NCBI GenBank assembly: GCA_964036155.1
Contig: OZ038423.1
Span: 52,653,249 to 52,717,248, forward strand
Source of the DNA: Diploscapter coronatus
Taxonomy: Eukaryota; Nematoda; Chromadorea; Rhabditida; Rhabditidae
Direction of reading: 5' to 3'
Length of the DNA: 64,000 nt
Position 1 is the stretch's first letter, and every line of letters starts with the position of its first letter. Below are positions 22,322-33,769 of the stretch, in pieces. The notes below the pieces were generated by a model. It did not search any database, was not told the DNA's origin, and saw only the letters and a list, made by a program, of their open reading frames with translations. A program made the position numbers and the translations under genes.

Positions 22322-22664
22322 ATGCAGATGCAGACGTATCTATCGATTGTGCTCTTGTGGATTCTCCCCCTAGCAGTATTCTCATTCTATGCACTTGATC
22401 GAGATTTATACGAATTTACTAGGTTTGTACTAAGATAATTTAGATGCATTTAACAGGTTTGGGAAAAGTCTTGCAATAGTGTTGCAGAACTATTCTCCAA
22501 CATGAATTACGATAATATATCAATAATTTAGGAATAAACCAAAACCCGTTCGATATCAATATCGTAGCGGAACATATAGTGCACCACCAACTACAGGATA
22601 TGATCGGAACTGTTTCTTCAGTGTTACACAGTGCGACTTGCGGGGATACGGCAAAGTGAATTAA
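22322..22664 (+). CDS. Short secreted peptide precursor with a C-x6-C loop
   Basis: Two exons (22322-22422, 22532-22664) encode about 77 residues. The start ATG at 22322 directly follows an ATAACAG acceptor, fitting spliced-leader addition; a second in-frame ATG is six bases on. MQMQTYLSIVLLWILPLAVF is a signal peptide. The rest is short and basic in the middle, ending with NCFFSVTQCDLRGYGKVN. The CFFSVTQC loop has six residues between the cysteines with an aromatic after the first Cys, the geometry of allatostatin-C-type peptides (CYFNPISC). This is a resemblance only: there is no KR or RR site directly before it and the C-terminal tail is longer. A neuropeptide-like secreted signal is my best inference. 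AATAAA at 22671. Confidence 0.7.
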
Positions 22665-22670
22665 TTTTAA

Positions 22671-22676
22671 AATAAA
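22671..22676 (+). terminator. Poly(A) signal AATAAA
   Basis: Seven bases past the stop of the C-x6-C peptide gene; its transcript has a very short 3' UTR. Confidence 0.6.
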
Positions 22677-22968
22677 AAATATATTTGGAAATTTTCGTTA
22701 CAATGAGCAAACTTCATCGGGTCAACGATAATAATAATAATAAAATGAATCATTCCATTTTAGGCACCCAGTAACACTGGAGGTTGAGTTTCCATAAACG
22801 ATTTGTAAATTACGATTATTAGCATATTTATTTTAAGATTTAAGATTATTTGATAAATTATTATATAAGAAATACTTTATTTTAAAAAATCTAATAATCG
22901 CTAAAATTTTAATGATAACCAACTTTATAGAATTACTATAAATGAATTTATCACTCAGACTCAAAAGA

Positions 22969-24891
22969 TTATTTATAATCGATGAAATCGTTGGGGAAAA
23001 CTTGTTGTCTGAATCTGTCGATGTAGTCAAGTAGAGGCTTGTAGTCTTTGCGTAAAATGGATTGTACTTCATTGTCATATGACACATTGTAGACTGTCAC
23101 AAGCTGACCAAAAAGTGAGCAATCAGTCTAAACATATGCGCGAGTAATTTCATTATTCAATCGGCAATTTGAAAACACTGCACCTTTTCAGAATATTAAG
23201 AAAGGGTTTTTACAAAAAAAAAAATATTAGTGTTTTCTTTACACTAGAATGCATATTTTGATTTGAAGAAATCGTTTGTGTCGTAATTTTCAAGTTGTCG
23301 CTTCAGTTATGCATTTCATTAGTTCATACCGACGTGATCTCATCTCCAAACAGGAACTTCCTGTCTCCCAAAATATCAACCAGAGCGTCAAAATCCTTTT
23401 TCAATAGCATTCGGAATTCTTCCGTTGAAAAATCTCCGACGAGAGTTCTCGTTCGAAGATCCAACTGAATTTGACTCAAATCTTCTTGCTATTTGAAATT
23501 GTAAAATAATTTATGATCATGGTGGTTATCTTTAAAATTAGATCATTTTTCGCATTTGCAATATGAATTTAGTAAGATCTTTGTTTTTTTTCCACAATAA
23601 GTGAGTAATTATATTTCAACTAATCTTAACTCGTTCACTCTGAAACAAATTTCGAACAATAACACCAGAGTTATTTTCATCAAGTTGCTTGGAAGCAAAT
23701 TCAGAACTTAAATTCGAATTCCTGATATTGAATTGCCTGTCGTCTTATTTTAATTATCTCTAATATTTCTACAAACCATCATCCGATATGATAATTTTTC
23801 AGGTTTAAAAATTAACGTACCCTCTTTCCGACTAATAGTCTGAATACAGTCTGGAGAAATGGAATGAGGAACGAAGGTTGTCTGCTCATCTCTCGCAGAA
23901 TTACATCAGTGAAGCCATCGAATCTCTTCAGCACTTTGAAATAAATAATTCCCCTGAATAATAATTTTTTTTTAAATTGAATATCCAAATAATCTTACCC
24001 AAAAGTGTTGCCATTGAGCATCCGATCGATTGCGCGAGCAAATCCTTCATCGCGTTTCGAAGGCAGCGACTGAAAGATTATCAGTTCAAAAGGACTAAAG
24101 GTGCAATGATGATGCAATCTCACAGGAATATTGAAGTGCTCTCGAAGAACGACATCGATCAACTGACTATCAGCGATCTGTTTGCCATTCAACTCGATGA
24201 AGGGGAGCTGGCCGTTGCTGCCTCGTTTCCTCATAGTTTCGATTATCTGCAACGCGATATAAGCTTTAATATTTTACTAATTTAGTAGAGATGAGAGAAT
24301 ATATTGAGCCATTAAAAATTGAAGTTTGATTAGGTAGGGAAACATTTCACAAATTCCTGAAATATCGTTTTTAAAATAAGAGCAGAAATTGGTCTCAATT
24401 TTTTTTTATCTAATCATACCCTATAGTATCGAAAATTCAGCAAATTAGAGTTTCATTACTATTTCTAATTAGTATATAGTAGTAAATTGGATGAGTTTAC
24501 AAAATAATCGTCTTTTCATAAACGAAAGTTTGATACTCGAAGAAGGAATCTTAAACTAAAGCATGCCGACTTTCAGATAAATTATTCCATGAAATTTAAA
24601 ATTATGATACCTCGTGTTTGATGTTGTAAACCCGCAGCATTGACTCGATTTTGAGGCAGAAGGGCGATAGATTTGGTGCCGTAGTGATCCGGGGAAATTG
24701 AAACAGATAGACCACATCCTTCTTCCAGTTCTCTACATTCAGCTGAAAAGCAAGAATATTGTTCCACGGTTTTGCTAAAGGCTAACCTTCGGTGTATCTT
24801 TACGCTTGGAGAAAATAAACTTGTAGCCGACAAAAGCGACGATGACAGTGCCAATAGCAAGAGTAGCAGAGCAGCAACAGCACTCAACCAT
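22969..24891 (-). CDS. CDR/failed-axon-connections (FAX) family GST-like protein, membrane-anchored
   Basis: Seven exons join to about 285 residues; start ATG at 24891, stop at 22969. MVECCCCSATLAIGTVIVAFVGYKFIF is an N-terminal signal-anchor preceded by a Cys cluster. Then comes the family signature WKKDVVYLFQFPRITTAPNL with SPFCLKIESMLRV, the thioredoxin-like N domain of CDR/FAX and metaxin-type GST relatives, followed by GQLPFIELNGKQIADSQLI (substrate-site region) and an all-helical C domain ending STDCSLFGQLVTVYNV and LLDYIDRFRQQVFP. C. elegans CDR proteins respond to cadmium and act in osmoregulation at lysosomes; FAX proteins affect axon growth. Which role applies here is unknown. The length and domain order are those of the family and nothing seems broken. 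Confidence 0.88.
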
Positions 24892-25200
24892 TTTGGCTGA
24901 AAATTTTTTAGTTTGCCAGAAACTGATCAATTCCCAACTAAATTGTATGGCGAGTATCTGCAGAGAAGCTCTGATAACGCTCTTCTTATAATCGTCAAAG
25001 GTGTAGTCTGCAGAAAGAAATCACAATTTGTTTGTGATCAGCACTAGAACAGGCTAGACTGTCGATATTTCACATTGCAGAAAGTCATTTGGTAAATACA
25101 AAAATTGATCTTTCTCGAGCTAGACTCATTGCGAAACTGCTCAGAAACAATGATGACAATTGATAATCTATGCACCGAGACTTAGGATTAGAAATTTTTA
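24892..25200. other. Upstream region of the CDR/FAX-like gene
   Basis: About 300 bases with no coding signal; it joins repeat B copy 2. Confidence 0.45.
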
Positions 25201-25204
25201 GAAA

Positions 25205-25720
25205 ATATCAAATGAAAGAATCTTGATTTTCATGTCTGGTAGAGAAACGGGTTGATGATATGAATCAAATATGATTGGGATATAAATAGAGAACACAAAC
25301 TCCGCCCCTGCAAATGTGTGGTATGTAACGAAAAGTGATAGTACGGGGACCCCTAAAATAGGAAACAATTCATGTTCAGACTGCGAAGGCATAAAAAGAC
25401 TCAATCTAGATCAATGATAAACCCAATGAAACGGTTGCGTGCCAAAAATCAGCCTATGATTTTCACTGCAAAGACTTGCAAACAGTTTGAAGCTTGCGAA
25501 ATGTATTCACTTTTCGGAACTGGAAAATGTCAACTCTTTCGTTCAAAATCAACTTTTATTTGATTACCTTCTATTTTTTCTTATCAAAAGTCTTAGTTAC
25601 CCCCAGAATGCATTTTTCTGAACAAAAATAACAGCAGAATATGGTTTTCGTGGACTCGTTTGCACTTTCTAATTATCTAACTGATGTCCAAAATTACAGT
25701 ACCGAGTGCGAAAGAGTGAA
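25205..25720 (+). repeat. Dispersed repeat B, copy 2
   Basis: Matches 34865-35355 over about 490 bases and the reverse of 8110-8425. Shared blocks: CAAACTCCG, AATTCATGTTCAGACTGCGA, TCTTTCGTTCAAAATCAACT, CTTATCAAAAGTCTTAGTTA and AACAGC(A/G)GAA. It ends about 500 bases before the F-box gene at 26223, in the same position relative to that gene as copy 3 has to the F-box gene at 35993. It may therefore be shared ancestral upstream sequence rather than a transposon; the isolated copy at 8110 argues for mobility. Confidence 0.8.
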
Positions 25721-26222
25721 AAGCCTTTTTTTCGCCAAACACCATCCCGTTTTGCATCGATAGTGGGCGGGGTTTTCGCTCGCTCGATTTTCGGAGCAAA
25801 AGCGTTCAGAAAGTTGCCCCATCGCTAACTATTCGCAATGATCCATTTTTCTCCGAACTCTCTTGATTCTCTCGTTGCGTGTTTCTCTCGTTCAAGGTCG
25901 AGCGAAATTTTGTTTTGTGGCTTCGAAAAAATTAAATTTTTTATTCTGTATTGTTTCGCAAAGTTCGAAAAATCAGATTTCGCTTGGTTCTACCTCTTCA
26001 AATATATATAAATGATGAATTTTACTCTTCTTTCTGTTTTCTTGCATTTTTTGTAGTTTCTATTCTTTTCTGAAAAAATTTGCTAGAGAAAAAGAAGAGT
26101 AGAAACTACAGAGGACCGTCGTCGTTTCGTTCTGATATTCTCGTAATTTTCGTTGTTTTCTTCGATGTTCGCTATGAAGAACTCGAGTTTGCTGATGAAT
26201 TTGTTTCCTTTTTAGCGAACCA
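25721..26222 (+). promoter_or_regulatory. Upstream region of the first F-box gene
   Basis: About 500 bases ending in a TTTCCTTTTTAG acceptor six bases before the ATG at 26223, as for spliced-leader addition. AT- and T-rich; AAATATATATAAATG near 26000 could serve as a core element. No other gene seen. Confidence 0.45.
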
Positions 26223-29185
26223 ATGATTCTGGACGTGTTGCCCCTGGAACTGATGAGGGAAGTGCTGTTGGACTTGCCCACAGTCGATATCATCCAAGCT
26301 GTCAAGTGCACTCGCCGACTCTACCACTTCGCCAAGGTCGAGAAGGCTCTCGGCCGTCGGTTGCAGAAGCGCACTTTCAAATTCTGTCTGCGCCTCGGCG
26401 GTCACAGTATCTGTAGGAAGTGTAGGAAGCTGGTAAGAAATTTTTACGATTTAAAATTCATGATTGTAACAAATTTGGATTTATGAAGATTTTTTCCTGT
26501 ATTTAGGGATAAATTATCGTTTATCTGTATTTTTTTTCGAATTCGAAACATGACAAATGTAATTTTCTGATAGTGGGTTGCTATAATTGCATACTAATTC
26601 TCCGATTTTGTTGCTGAATAGAAAAAAATCATCTCGTGCCTAACATATGAAAGTGTATTTACGGTTTTGAAACATTTTTTAATGATTTTTTTTAAGTCGT
26701 GAAATTTATGTTCATTCATTTTCAGGTGCTGTGTATCTATTTGAATGCAGGTTTTCGTCGGGCAAATGACGCGGCGACTCAATGGAGCAGGTTCAACTTC
26801 TGGTTTGGAGGAGAGGAATGCAAGCGCGACTGCGAATGCAAATGCGGCTACATCGATGATCGGATGCCGAAAATCGAGCCCAGTCTTCTAGATCGCCCAT
26901 CATTTTTCTATGACAGTCATCTTCTGAAGGACTTCGAAAATGGAAGTAAGTTTTCATAATGATTATTTTTCAACAATGAGGTTACCTTTAGGAGAACCAC
27001 CTCTCCTTTATTGCCCTAATTTTTTCTACTTTATTAAAAAATGATTCTAAACTGAAAGGGATCTTTAAAGCAGAAAATTTTGTTAAAAATAATAAACACT
27101 TGCCAGTTACGATCATGAAATCGCTTTCCCTCGAATTTTACTGCTTAATTCAGCCAGGTTCTCCATCAACAATAGCTCCATGGATGATGCAGTCATCAAC
27201 TGCGCCAAGCTCTTCAACATTTTCATGAAGTTCTGCGTTGTTCGCAAGCTCAAGCTGGTCAGTTCCTTTATTCATAAAATTTTCAGTATTTTTTTCATAC
27301 AAAAAATACTTCATCATAATGAAAATTCATGTGCAAACAATTTTCGATAGAAGCGATTAATTGAAAAGTAATGCAGAATAAATAGGCCTATTTTCATTCA
27401 CATCTTCCAAGAGTAACAAATTTCTGAAAAATCGATAATCACCTCATTCTCAAAATTGACTAGTTGTGCGATAATTCTATCATCTTTACAAAATGTTGAA
27501 AATCATGTTTGATGCATGAATTTCAGAAGCTCTACAATAACGCTGATCACCTGTGGGGCAAAGTGGATGCGTTCTTCAACGCCAACCCCCCAGATTTGCG
27601 CATTCGGCCCATCGTTTCCATCACTTCGATGTACAACCTGGACGATTTCTTGACGAGCAATGTCTTCTTGAATGGTAAATCTCTAGATTTAAACAAAAAA
27701 TTCCTTTTGTCCTTCTAGAATTTAGTGAAAAATTTCGTAGGCAGAATTTTAATACTGAAGAAACTTTAGGTAGAAAATTGCTGTTTTTGTTGACATTGTT
27801 ATTTAAAAATGCTCTTTTATTATTTAGCTTTCTCCAATCTAGTGAAATTCATACAATTCAGGACTCGCTCAAATCTCGATCTACAATACCGACGAATCAA
27901 CTCGCGTGGACGCTTATCATGAAGTGCTTAGAAGGGTTAGCCAATTTATTCTACCCTTTCCTCATTTTGCATAGAGAAATTCATACTTCGGAATTTGATT
28001 TTTAGTTATGAAAAAACTCAAATTTCCTTATTTCAGACTCCCAATGTCTTCTTTGTCGGAATGGATCTCCCGTACACCTACGAGGATCTGATCGGGTTCT
28101 TCAAGGACACTAAACGACTGACATTCCATTCTACAATCCACATAACCAAAAAGCAAATCCGCCAGCTCGTTCAGGTGAGGGAGCTATTTTTAATAGGGGG
28201 GTTCATAAAATTGTTATTCATCTGAAAATCAGATCTAGAGAGCACTTTCGTCAGATCAAAATAAACTAGAGGGAGAGGGTAGGCCATACGAGGTTTCTGA
28301 CGATCGTCCTCTCTAAGTCTGTCCGAAACTTATCATTAAAAAAATTCTATTCAATTGCCATTTTTTTTCCTTCCAGAACTTTTACGAAGTCAAGCACGAT
28401 GAAGAATGCATGTTCGAAATCATGCTTCACAAGAGCTTCCTGGTCAAGGATTTCCTGACGCTCATTCCGAAGGAGGCCTACAGACTCCATCTGAAGGTAT
28501 TTTCACGCGAATTTTGAAACATTTAAGGGATTCTTATATTTGTCATTAGATTAGATTGTGCCTGCAATTAAGCAGTTTTTCAAAAGAACCTCTGAAAAAG
28601 ATTGATCTTGTAGTTTTATGGTTGATGTTGCAAATTGACTTATTGTAAAGTCTAAACTAGAAGTCCATGGGTTTCAATTTTCAAACCCACCATAACTCTC
28701 CATCTAACGATCGTAATCACTTCAAATCAATACTAAGTCCACTTTACACGCTCCAAGGCTTGTCATAAAAAAATACTTCCTGAGATGATATGAGTTGGGT
28801 AATAGGTAGTTCTGGCATTTCGGGGAGTGAATTTCGATTATATGGAGATTTCTATTTTAGACTTTACGGTAATTGCTCTTTCCAGAGAAGTGGAATTGTG
28901 GGTTCTGAACCGGAAACTAGGACTTGGGCCGAGATGACGGACAAATTCGGTGGAATATGGGCCATAGCGGACGTGGCCGTGGACGTGGACTATGGTTTCG
29001 AGACAGATATCAACTTCTTACGCATCTGCAGCATGAAGTACTTCACCGAGCACGATCAATCTGATTCTGACTCCTACCAATCTGGCCCCTACGAACCTTA
29101 TTCCGATCCATCTGATTCTGATCAATCTAATTCCTACCAATCTGATTCCTACGGATCTTATTCCGACCAATCTGATTCCGACTAA
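26223..29185 (+). CDS. F-box-like protein with Cys-rich segment and acidic Ser/Asp repeat tail
   Basis: Eight exons (starting near 26223, 26727, 27155, 27528, 27862, 28038, 28377 and 28888) join in frame to about 440 residues. MILDVLPLELMREVLLDLPT with IIQAVKCTRRLYHFAKVEKA is an F-box-like helical motif. Next is a Cys cluster (HSICRKCRKL, then ECKRDCECKCGYIDD), possibly metal-binding. The central part has LRIRPIVSITSMYNLDDFL and FFVGMDLPYTYEDL and matches no domain I know; F-box proteins of nematodes often carry lineage-specific substrate-binding domains here. The last exon ends in a low-complexity acidic tail built of DQSDSDSYQS-like units (about 29056-29182). Probably an SCF adaptor. Gene layout (eight exons, F-box first) is like the tandem pair downstream, but the sequences have diverged. 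Confident as a gene, moderate as F-box. Confidence 0.8.
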
Positions 29186-30010
29186 TTGTGAACCAATTTT
29201 GGCAACAATTTTCTACTTCATTTTCTTGAAAGAGGTACAATTTTTACTTTACTCTTTTTGATAGAATCTCATCATTTCCATTTATTGATTTATCTATTTT
29301 TGATCTTTTATGAAAGCGGGTTCCATTTATATAATCACTTAATCTTAGCACGTTCTATGTGTGATTTTTGATAGTCGGTAATTATTAAAGTTGACTTGGT
29401 TTTATTCATTTCTTTTATCTGTTGCAATTTTGAGTTCGTTTCAAACGACTTTGCTTTATTTTTGTTGATTTTTCACTTTTGAAAATTTGTAACTTTAAGC
29501 CCGTGTCAACCTCATCAGGGACACTTCCTAAATTTGCATCCAATCAGCCAACAAAATGCTGCCTGCCAGTCACCAGCAGGAGAGGTGTGATTTGAACAAA
29601 AATTTATCTTTTCCGAGAAAATTAACGCTTATTCTTGTAACATTTAGTTACTTTAGAAAATGAAGTTTTTGATGGTTATTCATAGTGAATGAGTAGATTT
29701 TCGTTTTTTTCACCTACTTTTTCTCCAATCATAAACAACACTCGGATTGCTGCATAACTAGTTAGACACAAATGGTGAAGAAAGCTAATTTTGCATGGTA
29801 TCGATAACATCAAGTTTAAACTAGTTGATTTTTTTCTACTTCTAATATAAAAAATCGTTGCACTGTTTTGATGATGCCTAATTATGTCTATTCTTCGATT
29901 TTAAGCACTTTTCGTAACAAATCATTTATTTTCAGATTCAACTGGGGCGACATTAAGTTGTGATTTCAAGAGATGTCTAAAGAAATCGTCGCTCCTCCTC
30001 GATGATCTGC
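29186..30010. other. Intergenic gap between convergent genes
   Basis: 3' regions of the first F-box gene (+) and the collagen gene (-). AT-rich. No exon chain, RNA gene or strong repeat seen. Confidence 0.5.
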
Positions 30011-33000
30011 TTAGGCGGCGACCTTCTTGGCGGCGGCCTTGACGCGTCTGCGGGCAGCAGAGGCGACGACCTACAATTTTTCGAGTTAGAATAAATTACA
30101 ACTGATGAGCTATTACTCTTCTTCTCATGGATCTGGCTCTAGCGACAACACGTCTGCGAGCAGCGACTCTGGCGACCTTGGATCGGCTCACTCCGAAGCG
30201 GTGTCTGGCATAGCCACCGTTAGCAGCAGCAGCAGCAACGCCGGCAGAAGCGTAATTTCCACCGCCGCCACCTCCTCTGCCTGGGCATGGGCAGTAGTTC
30301 GCGTCGTGTCCTGGCTGGCCAGCTGAAAATTCAACGATTACAATCATTCGTGGTGTGTCTTGACGGTGAATTCGCGAATCCTATCGCAGAAAGAGACTTA
30401 CGTGCTCCAGGCTGACCGCTGAAATTTTCGGATTATGATCTAAAATAACTAAGGAAATCGTTAAACTCACGGTTGGCCATCACCACCGGGTCTGGAAAAT
30501 CATGCTTATTTCAGGTTAAATTTACGAAAAAACTCACTGTCCAGGTGCTCCTGAAGTTGTTCATTCATCAGAGTACAAAATAATTCTCTTGCTGACATTA
30601 TTATCATCCCCAAAATTTGGGAGACAATAAAAATAAGCAAGAAAAGAGAATCAATTGTAATTTGATGAATCGATTACCAGGTGGTCCGGGCTGAAAGTGA
30701 TTGCATTAGTGTAAAACTAAAATGGGATATTAAAATTTGCTTACAGGTCCAGGTGGTCCCATGGCAGATGCATATGAGCTCTGTCCAGGCTGGCCCTACA
30801 ATTCAGGATTGAAATAGAATATTTCTTAAGGATCATGTCATAAGAATTGGCTGTCTTAGATGTCATCGTTATAGAAATGTCAATACAAAGCTGGTCTTCG
30901 CTAGTAAAGACTGACCAAAGATCGATCTTCGCCGTCAAATCAGTTTTAGGTTGATTTTTACTAGCAAAATGGTATAAAAGATTGATCTTCACTGTTAAAA
31001 TTAACTTAAATTTGTTTTTTTTCTAATTAGTATGATCATATGTGATGTGAGCTAGTAATATTAAATAGAAATTGAAACGAACAGGGGCTCCACCGGGTCC
31101 AGCTGAAAATTGCAATTGATTAATTATAAAACAGTTTAATTTTTATGTCTTACGAGGTCCAGGGGGTCCGCTGAAAACGGATAAATTAATAATTTTGTCA
31201 AAGAAAAATTCCAATAAAAATCTTACGGTCGTCCAGGGATGACACGAGAACGGGTGCCTGGGGCTCCAGGTTGTCTAAATTCACGAATTTAAGGAATTAT
31301 TTTACCCATCAGATAGAAAATGAAGACGAAACTGACCCAGGGGCTCCCTAAATTAGAATTAACAGATTTCATCAATTAAATATACAAAAAAAAAACACTT
31401 ACGGGGCCTCCAGGATGTCTGAAATAAAAATCATTAGATTTTGAAAGAATAATCAGACAAATAAAGCCTTTTAGAGCCGCATAATTTAAAATTTGAAGTT
31501 TTTTTTTTGAGTTTGCTCTAAAACCCTTTAGGATTTAATCAATTATACTCACCCGGGCTGGCCAGCATCACCTTGTGGACCTTAAGATAATTCACGGATT
31601 AGTGCTGATAATTGAGAGGAAAAACCTGCGGGTCCCTGAAAAATTCACAAGTTAATAAAAGAATATTTTAGTTTTAAAATAAAAATCTTACTGGTTGTCC
31701 GACAGAGTTGGAGAAGGATGGGGCTCCCTGTGGTCCTAAAAATAGATAACTAAGAGTCGACAATAATCAAATGTTTTTGTAGTAGAAGAGCAAGAAATTG
31801 ATAATTCGATTAAAATTTTTTGACCGAACATTTGAGTTATTTTCAGTCTTTTTTTTTCTTTTTTTAAATATGATGATCAGTTTTCTGTAAGACGGTATAA
31901 TGTCGCAGAGATTACCTGATGGGCCCTGAAAATGAATACATTAGTTTCTTTCTTGAAAATGTATGGTCTTACTTGAGGTCCGTCCAATCCTGAATTTGAT
32001 TCATGAAATTACGGAATATCGCCCGAATAATGTGTCCATTTAGGGGACCACATTATAAGAATGATGTTCAGTAATTTCGCGAATATGAAGCAGAAAATAG
32101 TCGTACCAGGTGGTCCAGGCTAAAAATGCAAATTCGTGTCTCAAATTTAAATGTATTTGGGATGCGAAACTTACGGGTCCTGGAGGTCTGAAATTTAGAC
32201 ATTTAGTACATATTTAATGATTATGATTCAGTGTCCTAATCTAGAAAAATGATCCAATACGCCTATTCCTTTAAATTGAGAATTTTCAGAAAAAAATATT
32301 ACGATCGGAGATTATTTTAATGGAACAAAAGTATCAAATATTTAGGGCAACGAGAATAATAAATATAAAACTTGCCCTGCTGGACAGTGCTTGCAACCTC
32401 CGCCATTTCCTCCGTTGTCAGCAGAGGCATAACCGCTTTGACCTCTGTTACCAGGTTGACCTGAAACACCACATAAATTAGATCATTCGTTGAATTTGTT
32501 ACCGGGAAGTCCTTGCTGGCCAGGAGCACCTTAATTAAATCATAAATGTCTTAGATTTCACGGAGAAAATGCTAAAAAAAGTAGAATAAATAGAAGAATA
32601 AAATACCAGGTTGTCCCTAAATTAATCGAGTTAATTTTTGAAAGTTTTGAACACGATTTAAATAGCTTACGGGTGGTCCAGGTGGTCTGAAATAATGTAA
32701 ATTATTTAGAGAAGATAAATATGCTTTTGATATTCATTTGTGCTGTCTTCAAGTTTTCATATTGCTTAATTTGAACAAGATGCATTTAGCTTTTTCCTAT
32801 TGCATAAAGTCAGAATGAGCGCATAAGCCCCATATTTAAGAATGCAGAAGTTTAGAAATGACTTTACGATAACTTTTGAATTGTATTTTAGATGAAGATC
32901 AGCTTTTCAATATATTGAAAAACTAACCCAGGTGGGCAAGCAGCGGCATGACCTCCGCAAGCGCAGCCGCCTCCTCCTCTCTTGACTCTGCCGAAGATGG

Positions 33001-33725
33001 AGTTCTTGCCGAACACGGTGATGTCGGTCATCTGGCCCCAAGCATTGTTGGAGTAGTGCTTGAACTCCTTCATCTCGTCCATCACGTGGTCGAACGTGTT
33101 GTTCACGTCATTGAATAGATACACAACACATCCAATGCACACCACTGAAAGGTCCTTTTTCAATAGGAATTTATTTTATCTTAGTTGCTGTCCAACTTTT
33201 TCAAAAGAAATTATATCTTAGAAAATGTACTAGCATTGTTTTCAGAATTCAAAAGATAGGGCGCGGCAAGTTTACGCAGCAAAAACAGCCAAATTTATTA
33301 AGTTTATAGCTGATAAAATAAACTAAACACTCTTGACGAGTGTTTCTTAATGCTCTTACGTAGAATACTAGCCTACTTATTACTAATATACGAAATCACT
33401 TAATTGAACTCATTTCGGAATCGTACATTTTATCGAACCTTGTACTAATATCGCTTGTACTCTATAAAATCACCGAATATGAACTTGAAATTGAAATGCT
33501 ATTTTGTGATGTTAAAATTTGCCATTCTAAAATATCATTTCTAATTTGTAAACCTATCAGTACTCTGATAATTTTAAACTTAAATTTGAGAGATAAAATC
33601 TTAGCTCAAAAAGAAGGATATCTAGGGATTTTGCAGCTTTATCTTCCGATTAGAGTAATGTATGACTTACAAATGGCGACTCCAGCGACCCCAGTGGCGC
33701 CAGCGACGAGTACTCGAGCGGACAT
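30011..33725 (-). CDS. Nematode cuticle collagen, about 25 exons with microexons
   Basis: The start ATG is at 33725 and the stop at 30011. Exons 1-2 encode the N-terminal domain: a hydrophobic anchor (VAGVAILVCIGCVVYLFNDV), a helical stretch, then FGRVKRGGGGCACGG with an RVKR subtilisin-type cleavage site and the first Cys pair. About 22 short exons then keep an uninterrupted Gly-X-Y frame, apart from breaks such as SFSNSVGQP and a Gly-rich GCKHCPAG Cys-pair block (exon at about 32371-32460, GC donor). A final YCPCPGRGGGGGG Cys block follows. Several exons are 10-13 bases, for example 31626-31635, 31916-31925 and 32607-32616. The protein ends in an unusual Arg/Ala tail (ARRRVVARARSMRRR then VVASAARRRVKAAAKKVAA). 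Such collagens are secreted, trimerise, and are crosslinked into the cuticle through Cys and Tyr. A TATA box precedes it. Confidence 0.9.
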
Positions 33726-33761
33726 GTCGACGACTTAGGAAGTGGCCTCTTCTCCTCGACC

Positions 33762-33769
33762 CTTTTATA
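33762..33769 (-). promoter_or_regulatory. TATA box of the collagen gene
   Basis: TATAAAAG on the minus strand, 37 bases before the ATG at 33725. This leaves a very short 5' leader of roughly 10 bases; no acceptor lies between, so spliced-leader addition is unlikely. Confidence 0.65.
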
